In this document: positions 47,085 through 60,121 of the stretch, piece by piece
How the letters are laid out: each line of letters starts with the position of its first letter
Position numbering within the stretch: the first letter of the stretch is position 1
Assembly: GCA_017871115.1 (NCBI GenBank)
Contig: JAFCIZ010000010.1
Span: 186,001-250,000 of the forward strand
Length of the DNA: 64,000 nt
Reading direction: 5' to 3'
From: Cunninghamella blakesleeana
Lineage: Eukaryota > Mucoromycota > Mucoromycetes > Mucorales > Cunninghamellaceae
The notes under the pieces: model-generated
What the model saw: the letters and a program-made list of their open reading frames with translations, nothing else
The model's database searches: none
Told to the model about the DNA's origin: nothing
Translations under genes and position numbers: made by a program

Positions 47085-48392
47085 TAATTTATTGCTCATG
47101 TATCGTTATCATCATCATTTTTATTTTTTTTATCTTAATTTTTAAATATATATTAGCTAATATATATTATATATCCACTAATCATTTATATATATATTAA
47201 AATATTTTCTTTCTCGAATCTAACTAACTTTTGGCCATATAATAAATCAAACCACATTAATTTGGATAAATAATACGTATGTTATCACAATAAACCAACA
47301 TATATTATTTACTGAATTTACCACATATAAATATAATAAAAAATTAAATTTCCCCGCAAGTTGACAAGATATTGTCACTATTATAGGTACAACATTATTT
47401 TTATTATTTTTCGGTTATGGTATGGCCAAAAAATATATATGTGGGATAAAACCAGGGTAATTTTCTGCAATTGAATTCTTAATATTGATGTAATAATTGA
47501 ACTCTATTTTTTTTAACTACTTATTATTAACAAATAAATATTAAAAAAGACATGATCCTATTACTTTTAACTTATAGTTTAATACACATGTTTTAGATTA
47601 AAATGTTTGTAATGACAATGCAAAGAAAACAAAATATAAAAAATAAAGTTATATGCTTTGGGAATTTCAAAAATTCTAATTTGAAAGGAACCTTATGGCT
47701 GTTTTTTTTTAAAATATATATATATATATATATATACAATTATAATATATCTTTTTTAAAATGTTATTTTATAATAAAATATGCAAAATCAAAGTAAATT
47801 TAATCATACTATACATCTAAAAGCAAGTATATTATGAGTTAGAGGTATAAAAGTACATTGTGTTATTTTCTCTAAACTAAACAAATGCTTTTTTTTTCTA
47901 CATTTTTTTTTAAAAAAGTATATAAATATTACTATCCTCTTATTTCATTCATTTATTATTAGTTAGAACATATTGAAAATTAAACCATTTAATACTTTAT
48001 TACAAAGAAGTTCTAAATCATGTATTAAAATGAATGACTATATATTTAAAATATAGAAAAATAAGGCTTTAATAGCAAACTATTAGATTTTTTTTTTTTT
48101 TTTTTAAACTATAGGCCCTTCTATTTCATGTTATTTTTAGAATAATATTTATAATATAACATGTACGAAGGGTAGATTTTAACATTGAATTCATTTAAAT
48201 ATAGATTTATTATATTAGAGTAGTAAAGAAAATGATTACTTTCTTTTTCAAAAAATACAATTTTCACAATTATACACTAGTGGAAATACTAATCATTTCA
48301 ATTTCTAAAAAAAAAATGCTTGTATGTAAAGGATAAGAAGATATTATTCATATAATATTTTTATTGATTGATAAGAATATTTGGTTTTTAAA

Positions 48393-48838
48393 TTAATACT
48401 GAACCATTAGTTTAATATAATGGAAATTTTTAAAAGGCAATATACCATTGTAGCTATTATTATTATGATCATTAGTGTAAACAACAATTTTTTGTTTTAA
48501 TAAAGCAGTCATTACGCCTGTTCTAATAATTATTTTTACCTCATATGTGTTATTAACTGTTAATACATAGGGGTCATTACATACAACTTGATTTTTAACA
48601 GGAAGAAAACACTTCTTCGACTAACAGCTGCATTTACGGCTAAAAGAATTATTTTGGAAATAATAATTAACTTTATAATGCATTTATTTATTTTATTTTT
48701 GTTTTGTTATATTACTATTACATCGCTTCTATTTCCATGAAGTGTAATATGCTTTTGATACAGTTAATAATAGTACAGAAGCGAATTTGTTTGTGCAAGA
48801 AGTGTTACACTACATGTCGCCAATAAGTAAATAAACAT
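48393..48838 (-). pseudogene. Possible small secreted protein gene with one internal stop
   Basis: On minus, an ATG at 48838 opens a signal-peptide-like start (MFIYLLATCSVTLLAQTNS). A donor GTACTA follows at 48776 and an acceptor CTTTTAG before 48639. The second exon continues in the same phase to a TAA at 48393. The joined reading is 102 codons long but contains a TAG at 48621-48623 (codon 27). Downstream of the stop the frame is protein-like (KKCFLPVKNQVVCNDPYVLT, GVMTALLKQKIVVYTNDHNN) with a few cysteines. It could be a decayed small secreted protein, or a live gene whose true splice avoids the TAG. The family is unknown. Confidence 0.4.
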
Positions 48839-49069
48839 TCTGTTGATCTTTGACTTATTTTATCTGTAAACGCACAGTTATAAAAAAAAATAGCTCTTGA
48901 TTTCTATATTACAAATGATAAATGAGACCGCAAAGATTAACGAAGATATTCGTACAGTTTATGCGTTTCGGGATCATTAAAATGTTTTGAAATCTAAATA
49001 GGATGTAAAATAAAACAGATGAAAATTACCTAAATTGATTTTATTAATAATATATATATATATAAAAAT

Positions 49070-49673
49070 GAAAAGATTCTGAAAAGAATAAAAAAGAAAT
49101 ACATTCTATGGATTATAGAGTCCAGATCAATCATATGCTATTTTAAATATAGTACTTCCAAGACATCGGAGCCTATATAACCCTAAATTAGAAATTACAC
49201 TCCATATAGAAATTATTTTAAAAAAAGCTACCCTAGAATGTAGCTATAGTAGTGGTATATATTATTTTGAAAAAAATAAAAAAAAAAGCAAATTTATTTT
49301 AATTAAAAATTTAGATAATATAGATAATTATTTTAGAGTAGTTACATAGCAAACCTTGATACATATTCATTTATTTTCTTAATATAATGTAATAAACTAT
49401 TTAAATAAATACAATCAGTAGCTTCAACATCTTTTTTTAACCAAGAACAGATAATAAAAGTTATAGGTTTCAAAAAGAAGGAAAAATATATGGATGACTA
49501 GAATATTAGCACATACCAGTTCATCTTGATTTATTCCATAAATCATACATTGACGTTTCAATTTTAATTCAATTGATATCCTATGTGATATTCAATTCAA
49601 ATACATTTTTTTTAGTAAGACGATTATACTCCTTTCGTGGTGGAAAAGAAGCATTAAGAAAATATTTATTTAA
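49070..49673 (-). pseudogene. Minus-strand coding fragments split by stops and frameshifts
   Basis: Several minus-strand pieces lie in order. At 49584-49673 is NASFPPRKEYNRLTKKNVFE then TAG. At about 49480-49579 is LKLKRQCMIYGINQDELVCA in another frame. At 49342-49478 is CSWLKKDVEATDCIYLNSLL running to TAA. Near 49182-49070 is GYIGSDVLEVLYLK then a stop and MIDLDSIIHRM. Each piece has normal protein composition but they do not join without frame changes. I read this as one decayed gene or mobile element. It could include undetected introns. Confidence 0.4.
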
Positions 49674-52600
49674 TATTTACTTGAATTACAATTAATAAAG
49701 TGCTTAGAAAATGCTATGTGAATTTTGTTTTAATAAGTTGATAAATTCAATACCAATATATTTATGTATATAAGTTATAAAATCATTTCAGACGAAAATA
49801 TTACTAGATAAGGTACAATATAATATTTGTTTTCAATTCGATGAAATAAGAACGTGGAGCATATACCCTAATGATATTCCTATATTTGATTTTTTAATTT
49901 GATATTCACTGACCACTCCAAATATGATTCGCTTAATATATACATGATATTCCAATAGCCTTATAATTTATTTATAACATCATTTACTGTTTGTGTGTTC
50001 TATCATCAGTTTGGCCAATGGCCATTAACAAGTTTATTTAAAAATTTAAATATCTTCTTTCTATGTTTATTTCCTTCTATTTATATTGTTTTTATTTTAT
50101 TTCTATCGATGGACTGATCTTTATTGTGAGTAATTTTACAAATAGTGATTTATTATAAAATTTTATATCAACAAAAAGATACTTTTATTTGTTGTATTTT
50201 TATAATATCTTTTATTTGTAAATTGATTGCCTTCATTCCTTTTCTTTTTTCGCTTATTCAGTGAATTTGTATTCATTCACGTATATTGTATTTCTTTTTG
50301 ATAGCTGATTCAAACTGGTATTCTCACTTGTCATCCGAATGATGTAATATATGTCATATATAGTCAGTAAAGATTTTACTTTTCATTAGTTACTGTTATA
50401 TATTCAAGTTTATTATTCGGGAATAAGATATGACTAAGTGATTCAAGCTCATGGTCGTAAATGTTTTCCTTTTTGTATTTCATTTTATTTTATAGCTGCT
50501 GTTTTCTATCTTTTAACAAACAAAAGGTTGAAATGCTATTTTTTTTTTAGAAAAATAATAATGTATTATCAAACTACTTTTCATAAATAAACTCCATATA
50601 TATTATTCCTGTTTTTTTATTATTGTTGTCTATTACCTTTTTCTTTGCAGTTTTTAAACAAACCCATAAACTTTTCCCCAATGACTGCTATTAATAAGTA
50701 ATCATATAAAAAAGCTGACTATAGTGCATTCATGTGTATTTTATGTGTTGTCTATTTTAATTAATTTGTTAAGATAATAAATACGACTAGTACATATAAA
50801 TATTATCATTAAGAAAATGAAGATTAAATGAAATAAAAATGAGTAGGGGAAAGAAGAGTGATAAATAAATGGACCTTGAAAATATACATTTTATACTTTT
50901 TTAAATGTATGTAAATACTCTTTCCTTCCCTTTTAATATATTGCTCGAATATTATTATTATTATTATTGTTGTTGTTATTGTTGTTTTTGTTGCTCTTAC
51001 TACAATTATTTAAATAATATATATAAATGCCACTGATAAGAAAGTTGTCAAATATCCAGTACGTACGTAATATAGGCTGACCTTTAACAACTTTTTTTTT
51101 TTTTTAAAAAAAAAAACATTGTTCTACAAATAAATAGTATAATTATATATTTATATATTAATAAAACTTTAACCAAGTTCCCAGCATATCTATTTATATA
51201 CTATTAAAAATTAATAAATATATTAAGAATAAATGAATACATTAGTATAAACAGTTGTCTGATCCGTTTTATCGATTTCATTTTTGTAAAAAAGATATAT
51301 GAATTAGATTTACAATTTATACGCATGTAAGTATTATTTGATAATATTCATATTACTTTTACCTTTTGAATTTCAAAGACTATTACATTTGTTTTGCTAA
51401 CAAATATATATAACACTTATAGTTACAAACAGAAAAAAAGATTGATTTACAAAAAGAATTGATAGCAATTTATAATACAGGTAAAAATTAAATAGGTGAT
51501 TTACTTAATACAAAGTTGATTTCATTTTTTTTAAAAAATAAAAAAAGCTCAAGGGTTGGTATAAAAGGATTTATTTTTTAGTTTTTTTCCTTTCCTTTAT
51601 GTTTTTATGTAACAATAAATAAATACAGTTTATTAACCTTTTCCAAGTACTTTTTTTCTTTCTTTCTGTTAACTAATTTATATTTTAACAGAAAAAGTAA
51701 AACGAGTATCTTTTTCTTTCGCAATTTCCGTTATTATCCAACAATATAATTTCAAAAAAAATAAAATAAAATAAAAATACTTTTAAAAGTAAAAAGTAAA
51801 AAGAGGTTATTGCGCACTCAGATGCACCCCATTCTTTGGGTAAGGCTAGCTTCTTTTTTCTTTTTTTTTTGTTTTTTTTTTTTTTTTCCTTTTTTTAAAC
51901 TGATTATCTTTCTTTCGGCAAATATGGATAAGAATAGCAGTTACATGCTCAAGTCTCTCCTTTTATTCGGATCTGGTTGGTTTCCTTCTTTTTTCTCTTT
52001 CTCTCTCACATTCCCTTCTTTTTGTTTGTCAAGGAGTTTTTTTTATTAATAGATTTATGTACTAATCACTCAGTAGTATTAGTGATTTAGTTGTTTAAAG
52101 TTTTCTTTTCTTTACTTAGACTTGAGTGTTTTCCCTCCATTTAGGTATATTATTAGTCTATTATTATTATTAGTTTGATAAATTATAGAATGTTAAATAA
52201 TATGCTATGTTTGAGTATATATTGACTTAGAAACAGCAATAAAAAACAACGTAATTGAAAAAAAAAAAGAAAAAACACGAATTTTAACAAACTACATATG
52301 TATGTATCGTATTTATTTTTTATTTTTGTTGGAGGTTTAATAATGATAATTATAATAGTAACAGTGTTGAGTATATTTTTTTTTAAAAAAATAAGTAGAT
52401 AAACGACAATATATCTATAGGATATGAATGATTCGTTATTAGTTGGTTGTTGTTTTTTTTTTTTTAAAAAAAAAAAAAACTTTCCAAGAGTATATTTTAT
52501 ACGATATAATAAAGATAGAGAATGAGAAATCTTTTATCTATTAACTCTAATAGTAGTATAAACACCTCAAATTATTATTGATATAGTTATCCTATTATTA

Positions 52601-53651
52601 TTATTATTAAATCTAATTATATCATATTAATATGTCATATTATTATTATTTATATATTATTTGATTTGTTTATCAGAGTATATGTTTATATTGGGATTTA
52701 GAATTGATTGTTTTACAAATTCAGATGTTGTGTTATTTTTAGAAAATATTTTGATAGAATACATAAAGAATACCGAAGAATATATATATATATGATCAAT
52801 AAAGTCATAAAAAAATTCGAAAAAAGTAGTAGAGCAGCTATTTTTTATGTATCTTTTTTTTTTAAAAAAAGGATAAACAGAATAGGTACATGACATTTTT
52901 ACATTTGAAAGACTTGAGTTCCTTAACCCTGTTGATATATATATATATATATGTCCTAGATCATTTTAAAACAACTTTCAATATCATTTCTCTACTTTTT
53001 CCATAAATGTATGTAAACTCGGATTCTACCAAAAAATCGGCACTTGATTTATTATTAATAATACATATATATTAGGAAATGAATTGTCATAATGGGGTTT
53101 TGTTTAAAAATTTTTTATGTGTGTATGAAAAATTTTTATTACCGATAAATAAATGATTGATTTAATATAATATAAATGTGATAAATAAGCATTTGCGCAT
53201 ATATTAGTAATAATACATACGTAATTAGAAGCTTTTTATTTTTTAATAGAATAAAATCCAATCAAACCTAATCAAAAATAAATTGTTTTATAAAGTTTAC
53301 CTAAAAAAGGTAAATAAATTGTAAAAAAAAAAAAAGAGAACAATGAATCATATTAAAATGGAGCTAACCAGTTACTTAACTCCCCACCGTTTCTTTCTCC
53401 TTCTTTTCTTTTAATATAAATATAATCATGATTTAATAAAAGTGAGCTGATCAAAAAAATAAAATAGATCGCAATAAAGCGCCGTGATCTGTGGGTCATT
53501 GGGTCGGAGATCGAAAAGACTTGCAAAAAAATAAATATATAGTAAAAATCAATATTGACATTACTCAATTTATACTATTCTATGATTTGGTTTTTTTATA
53601 ATATATATAGTATATTTTATTTATTAGCAATATAGTAAAATTACCAGGGAA

Positions 53652-53825
53652 AGATGGTAAATATCTATGATGGTATTACAAAGATTAAAATACAAAATAA
53701 TAAAGTCAAACCAAAGATCTGGTTTAAAAAACAAAGTTTTTTTTTTTTTTTTTTCAAATTCTTGGCACTTTTGTGGCCCTTTCGGTCCGACCGAACAGGC
53801 AATATAATTGGTATATTCACCATCT
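53652..53825. repeat. Short element bounded by imperfect inverted repeats
   Basis: AGATGGTAAATAT at 53652 is matched in inverted orientation by the segment ending CACCATCT at 53825 (12 of about 14 positions). Inside lies a perfect odd palindrome, TTCGGTCCGACCGAA, at 53781-53795. This could be a miniature inverted-repeat element or a hairpin; it may also be coincidental. Confidence 0.3.
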
Positions 53826-54049
53826 ATAGTGTCTATTTTATAGATTATAAACTTTTGAATAATAAAAACGATAAAATAAATCTAGTAATAAAGTTTATAC
53901 AATTATAGCAAGCATACATTTTTCTTTTTCTTCCATTTTTTTTTTTCTTGATTCATATATATTTATATATTTATATTTAATTATCAGCTGAATATTTGTA
54001 TTCACATTTTTATTTCAATTTTAAAATAAAAAATAAGAATAAAAAACTA

Positions 54050-55765
54050 TTATTGATCAAATCCAGTATAAACAATAGCACCACTACAAGGCTCTGTTGG
54101 GAAGATGGCATCATTTAATTGATCTTCAGTTAATTCAGGGAATTTTTCATGATAATATTCATTTTTAATAGCTTGAATTAAAGTAGGTATATTTTCTTTT
54201 GTTGTTAAAAATACGGAAGCACCACCCCAACTATATATAGGAAAGAATATAAATTAAATAAGTCACCATGATTATCTTTTGTCATTTTTTTATATTATAA
54301 CTTTTAATTTTTTTTTTTTTTTTTTTTTTACCCGGCACCAGTTAATCTTGCACCATAGGCACCATTTTTTCTAGCAATAGCACAAACTTGATTTAATTCG
54401 GGACAAGAGCAATTAAATTGATGAATACAAGAATCAAAAGAAGCGTTCATTAAATCACCCAACTGTTGAAGAGTGACAAGAGGATCCTTATTTTGATTTG
54501 TAGAATTAGATTGTTGACATACATCAATAAATTCAATGACCCGTTTTGCTTCTGAAAGAACGTGAATCCCACGTTGATATAAACGATAAACATCAGTTTC
54601 AACAGGGAATCTTGTCATGTAATCCTTTTTAATATCTTGTACAGACATTCCAGCAGCTTCAGCCATTTCTTCTAAAGTATAACCGGTTTGATTTGTTAAA
54701 TGCTGTTTTACCAAATCCATCATGATGGTGAATTGGTCTAAAAGCGATGATGATGATGATGATGATGAGGAGGAGGTTAAATTATTGTGTTCAAGGAAAT
54801 AGGCATCCATGACTTGTTTATATGTGTCCAATTGAGTATAATCTTTTAATTGTAAACATTTAGCTAAAACTTTAGCACCTATTTTAGTTTCTACAACACG
54901 CAAGTTATAATTTCTAGGACCTGATGTAAATTTATCAGCTGTCACTAAAGTATGAGCAATCACAAAAGAGGCTTGATCAGGTAATTTGACTAATTCGGTA
55001 GTTAATTGAGGAACAAATTCGACATGAAGGGCATAGTTTTTTTCACTTAATACAGAAGCTGCTTGATCCATGCCACCAGAATTCACACCTACATTACGTT
55101 CAGCCACAATAGCTATTTCTGTTAATTCTTTTTTATTAATAGGATATTGGTTGGCTTGCAAGGTAGCTAAAGCAGAGGAGCAAACAAAGGCAGCGGAGGA
55201 GGATAAACCAGATCCTGGGGGTACAGTACCGTCGACAAGGATATACATTCCTTTGGGTTCTTCATTACCATTGCTATTTTGTAATGATTTTTCTAAAATG
55301 CCTTTGTAACCACACTTGAAATAATTTGACCATTCTAAACTTGTAGCATCAATAGTAACAATGGATTCTTTATTCTCGAAAGAGAATTCTCTGGTAGGAT
55401 ATTTAGATATAGTATTTGAAATACGAATTTTATTATCATCGCTTGTAGTGGCCACTGCTTGAATAACGTCTCTTTCAATAGCCATAGGCAATACACCAAA
55501 TCCGCTATAATCAATATGCTCACCAATAAGATTAACTCTACCAGGAGATCGTACGATAAATTCAGGTGATCGTTGGTAAACTTGTTTAAACTTTTCAATC
55601 AAAGTATTATATCTTTCTCTAAAACATATAAAAATAGGAATACGCTAAGTACTTCTATGCGTGTGAACTATTTTTATTTTTATTTTTCCTGTTATTTTAC
55701 CCTTGTTTTAAAAGACTAGCAGATGTATAAATCTCATCAAGTGATTGCACAATAGGTACTGACAT
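54050..55765 (-). CDS. GAL1: Galactokinase
   Basis: Three exons on minus, 55701-55765, 54332-55618 and 54050-54230, give 510 residues. The galactokinase signature GRVNLIGEHIDYSG sits near residues 48-61. The GHMP ATP-binding motif PPGSGLSSSAAF follows. The third motif, LTGAGWGGASVFL, is rebuilt only by joining exon 2 to exon 3 (GCC GG + T TGG). The enzyme phosphorylates galactose to galactose-1-phosphate, the first committed step of the Leloir pathway, in the cytosol. A ten-serine run (about residue 305) is an unusual insertion. The last intron starts with GTAAAA followed by a long A-run on the coding strand. No other Leloir gene is in the window. Confidence 0.95.
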
Positions 55766-56312
55766 TATGTTTTATGATGAAATAAAATAAAATAAAATAA
55801 TAAAAAGAAAAAAAAAGAAAGGGTAAGAGGATGAATGAATAGTTTATATGAAAAAATAAGAAAGTTTAAACTGGGAAGAAAAAAAAGTTTCCCGCCCAAA
55901 ATATTATGTTATCAGTTTTCATCCGCGGACAAAGATGGCTATTTTTTTCTTTTTTCAATCATCCCCCTTTTTGACTGTCGTCAAGGTATCGGGTTTTCAA
56001 GTGAGAGCTCAAGGATTTCCTTATTGGGATGAAAGAGTGTGATTAAAACTCCGTGGTTATTTTTTCACTTTATAAGTTTTTTCGAAAATGATTTTTTTCC
56101 AAATCCTTTTTCTTTCTTCTTTTTTATTTTTTTTTATTCCCCACTTTTTTATATATAGTCTTTTTTTTTTTACTTACTTTTGTATACATTATTTTTTTCT
56201 CTTTTTGTATTTCTAATTAATTTATTATATCCATTATATTTATATATATATAATAATAATAGTAATAACAATAATATATATATATATTTATATAAAATAA
56301 ATCAATAAATAA
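55766..56312. promoter_or_regulatory. Divergent promoter of galactokinase and bZIP factor
   Basis: 547 bases between two outward-reading start codons. The bZIP side has a long pyrimidine tract (about 56093-56210) and (TA)n runs. The region near 55880-56030 is less AT-rich and could hold binding sites, but none is recognised. Shared regulation is inferred from layout only. Confidence 0.4.
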
Positions 56313-57836
56313 ATGTATTCTACTTCAACGCAATCACCGATAAAATATAGCGCCTCTATTTCTTCACAACAACCCTATGAAAATATAGGTAAAATACATA
56401 TACAAGACTTTTAATAATAAAATAAAACTTGAAAAAATAATCCATTATTAATTTGTTTTTTTTTCTTTTTTTTTTATTAGATCGCAGGCGATCACCCATT
56501 GAACAATCTTCACAACACTTATGGATTCAACCTATGATACAACCACAGCAACAAGGTATTTTTTTTTTTTTTTTGTTTCTGTTCTTTAAAAAAAATTTTT
56601 TTTTCTTATTCAAAATTTATATTAATATTATTATTATTATTTTTAATTTTTTTTTAACAATTAGATATGAATTATATGGCTCCTCCACCTCCACCTCCAC
56701 CTCCACCACCACATAATTATGCCGTTGCACCAAGACCAACTATGCCAGTTATGCCAAGTAATAATCATCACCACCATAATAATAATAAACATAATAATAG
56801 AGCTGTTATTCCATCAAAAAGAGCAGCTCAAAATCGAGCAGCACAAAAAGCATTTAGACAACGTAGAGACCAGTATGTCAAAGATTTAGAAAAAAAAGTA
56901 AAAGAAATGGATGATTGGAAACAAGATATAGAAATGATTAAAGATGAAAACAAACAATTAAAACAACTAGTACAACAATTACAATCTCGAATTAGTTCAT
57001 TAACAGGAGAATCAATGCCTTCACCGCCCTCTTCATCAAATAATACATTACTACAATCTCCAACACCTTCCAATTCATCTCTTCATCATCAACACCATCA
57101 ACAACAATCTATGTCTTCTCCTCCACCAATTACTTCTTCATCATCATCCTCTTCATCTTCAATACTTTCTACTTCGCCAATTTCATCGTCATCTCATTAT
57201 CATAACAATAGCAATAATAACAATAATAATAATAATAATAATATACCATTAATAAGATCACCATTATCACCAAAACAATCATCACAACAAGTCTCATCAC
57301 CTACTTCATCACCACATTCATCTGTTGCTCCTGTACCATTAAGACCCCATTCTTTTATACCTTCAAAAGATCATCAACCTATTGTTTCATCTAATGATTC
57401 GTCTACTTCATCTATTACAACTACTAATACTTCTCCATTATCTCATCCTCTTATGATACCTTCTCATCAACATCAACAACAACAACAACAACATGAACTT
57501 CAACAACAGCATATGTATGAATTGGAATTAGATCCATTTTTCGATGATGATTTTAATTTCCCTAGAATGGATGATTCTTTAGATTTTGTTCATGGTAGTA
57601 ATGGTGGCCATGCAGATAATAATAATAATAATAATAATAATACAAACAATAACGCTAACCCTAATGCAAGTGGCCAAGTGTTGGATGATTTATTTGCTAT
57701 GTTACAAACTAGACAAAGACCTCAAATTCCTTTACAGCCTACTACTAATGCTGCTACTCATCATCATCATCAACAAGATTTAAGCTATTATAATAATATG
57801 ATGGATACAATTCTACCTTCTAATTCTATAAAATAA
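56313..57836 (+). CDS. Yap/Pap1-type bZIP transcription factor
   Basis: Three exons, 56313-56388, 56481-56555 and 56665-57836, give 440 residues. After Pro, His and Asn runs comes the basic region SKRAAQNRAAQKAFRQRRDQ (about 101-120), which has the Yap-specific NRAAQKAFRQR signature. A leucine-zipper coiled coil follows to about residue 165. The rest is Ser-, Asn-, Gln- and His-rich with a short acidic patch (LELDPFFDDDFNFPRMDDSL) that may activate transcription. I see no cysteine in the C-terminal part, so the cysteine-rich redox domains of Yap1/Pap1 are absent and direct peroxide sensing is unlikely. It is a nuclear DNA-binding protein of unknown targets, divergent from galactokinase. Confidence 0.88.
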
Positions 57837-58504
57837 AGCAAAATAAAATAATAATAAACATAATAAAACATTTGTCAATTATTATTAATAATATTAAATT
57901 AAACTTTTATTATTATTTTTGCATTTTCTTTTTTGTTTTTGTAACCATAAATAAAATGAATTATGGTTACTCCAGCATATCCTTTTTTTTTTGTGTAAGT
58001 GAAAAATTAGATAAATATATATATATCTATATACACCTTTTTTTTTTTTTAAAAAAAAAAAAGCAAGATAGAAAGAGAGAGAAAGGATAAGATAGAGCGA
58101 GAAAGAGTGATAATGTCTAAAACAGTAAAAAAAGAACTTTATTGGCGATATATCGAATGTGTTTTTTTGGATGATATCTACCAAATTAGGAATTGATAAG
58201 TCATGTTAAGGGTTTTTTAAGTAATCAACAATAATATTAAGGGAAATAAGGGGTCAGTGGATATAAAAGTATTAACGTATTTTTATTTTTATTTTATTTT
58301 AAAAAAAAAGTAATAGTTATGGTAAAAGGGCTAGCTATATAAAATGTTGATTACGAAAGTAATTTTTTTAAAAATAATATAATAAAAAGCTTTCAGCTAA
58401 ACCCTTATTGTTCATCATATTATCTAATTCGTTTATCTAAAGGTAATACCTTTTTTTTTTTTTATTGCAAAACTAACCCAATCTTTTTTTTGATTGTGCT
58501 TGAA

Positions 58505-58555
58505 ATGTTTTTAATTCTTTTTTAATATGTTTTTAATTCTTTTTAATATGTTTTT
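58505..58555. repeat. Short tandem duplication
   Basis: The unit TGTTTTTAATTCTTTTT plus AATA is present twice in a row with one base difference, followed by a third partial copy. Confidence 0.7.
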
Positions 58556-58985
58556 GTGCACATATTCAGATTCAATAATAAAACAATCATTTATTAATTT
58601 ATTTATATTTAGTTATTGTGGGGAGAAAACAACATATAAAAATAAAAATCAATCAAGATGTATATAATGATCTCATTTCATTATATCAAATTTATATTAT
58701 TTGTTTGTTATGGTAACACACACATGACTATATCCGCGCCAAACAAAAATAAAAAGATTTCCATTCCCATGGAGTTTTTTTAACCTTTTTTTTTGTCTAA
58801 CCAATAGTAAAAACTCACAGGGTTCTCTTTCCCTTAAAAATTATATAATAGATGAGAAATCTGTTCTATTCTTTATTAATTTTAAGTTTTAAGTATAGAA
58901 ATAATAAAATAATAATAATACTTTATTAAAGTAAAGTAAAAAATAAAATGAAATGGAATAAAATGAAAAAATAAAAGTAAATAGA

Positions 58986-59020
<35 letters not shown>

Positions 59021-59650
59021 GATAGACATGTGTTTAAAAATAAAAATAAAAAAATATGGTAAAATGGGTATACTTGTTTCCGCACCTCGCTCTCTCAACA
59101 TCAATGCATTAAAAAAAAAAGGACCACGTTTCTATCTTCATTAACATTTATTAAATATTAATAAAATTAAACTTTACCTTTTCACTCTCTCTCTTTTTTT
59201 TTTTTTTTACATCTCTCAATCATTTCCTTTCTTGGACCTCGGTTCATCCCATTTTTTTTTTCTCATTTATATATAAATGCTAATGTATTAAGTTGTGAAT
59301 AAAAGAATAACAGTAGAAATAAGAATAATAATAAATGACTATTTTAAAAATAAACTATTTATATTTATATAAATGGATAATAAAACGTGAAATGGGGTTT
59401 ATAATTTGATCCCATTGTTTTTTTTTTTTTTAAAAAAAACACTCTACTTATAATAGCGCACTTGTGGTCATATTAAAAAAAGTTTTTTAAATGATGATGG
59501 TATTGATGAACCATATATCTGTGTAACCATGTTTTGAAATTTTTAAAGTATCACCAAAAATAATTGTTCGAATTTTTAAATTGAATACAATTACAAAATA
59601 AAATAGTATTTAAATTAGAAGTCAAAATATTAAAAAGATTCTAATTTTAT

Positions 59651-59681
<31 letters not shown>

Positions 59682-59956
59682 ATATATAGCCTATTGACTG
59701 AATTCTTGCCAAGTGTCTAGAATTTTCGCTGATTGACATTGTCGGAGTGCCACAAATTTTGAAAATAGAGTAAAGCATGAAATAACCTATTTCTAGTATC
59801 ATAAAAAAAATGCATCCAAACCAAAACAAATTATACATAGCAATTTGGATATATATTAAATACATTACCTTTTCTAAATATTTATTAAAAAAAAAAGAGA
59901 GATAAATCCAGTAGCATGAAACAATATTAATACCTGGACTGCAAAATCAACAATGA

Positions 59957-60121
59957 TCAAGTTTGTTGAAAACAATGATATTGAAGAAAGTGTTGGTTGT
60001 CATTACTTTTGGGACAAGTAATCAAGCCCAGCGGTGCTGTATTAAGCAGACTGGGATCCTACATGTTATAATTCGAGTTGTAATAACTTAGATGAATCCC
60101 AACACCATGTAGGAACCTGGG
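59957..60121 (-). pseudogene. Coding relic with internal inverted repeat
   Basis: On minus, 59957-60058 reads DPSLLNTAPLGLITCPKSND and continues to a TGA; upstream of a TAG the same frame continues with SYYNSNYNM. CCTACATG (60058-60065) is repeated inverted as CATGTAGG (60106-60113), with partly matching flanks. I infer a fragment of a lost gene or mobile element. The opposite strand is also open here, so the direction is not certain. Confidence 0.3.

Larger units (their letters stand above)
47085..54049. other. 7-kb gene-desert interval with decayed coding fragments
   Basis: The largest gap in the window. Minus-strand coding-like pieces cluster at 48.39-48.84 and 49.07-49.67 kb (listed separately). 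From 50.0 to 52.6 kb the DNA is T- and A-rich with no protein-like frame. Short palindromic structures lie at 48.11-48.17 and 53.65-53.83 kb. A GC-richer patch at about 53.48-53.52 kb stands out. No tRNA or rRNA gene was recognised. Confidence 0.45.

Noticed and set aside
51810..52049. 79-codon frame rich in Phe
   Set aside because: Driven by T-runs; no start context or conserved motif.
53353..53568. GC-richer patch at 53.48-53.52 kb considered as a tRNA or other RNA gene
   Set aside because: No TPsiC-like GGTTCRA box or cloverleaf could be formed by eye.
60001..60121. Inverted repeat considered as a tRNA or riboswitch-like RNA
   Set aside because: No anticodon arm or known consensus; kept only as a relic with an inverted repeat.
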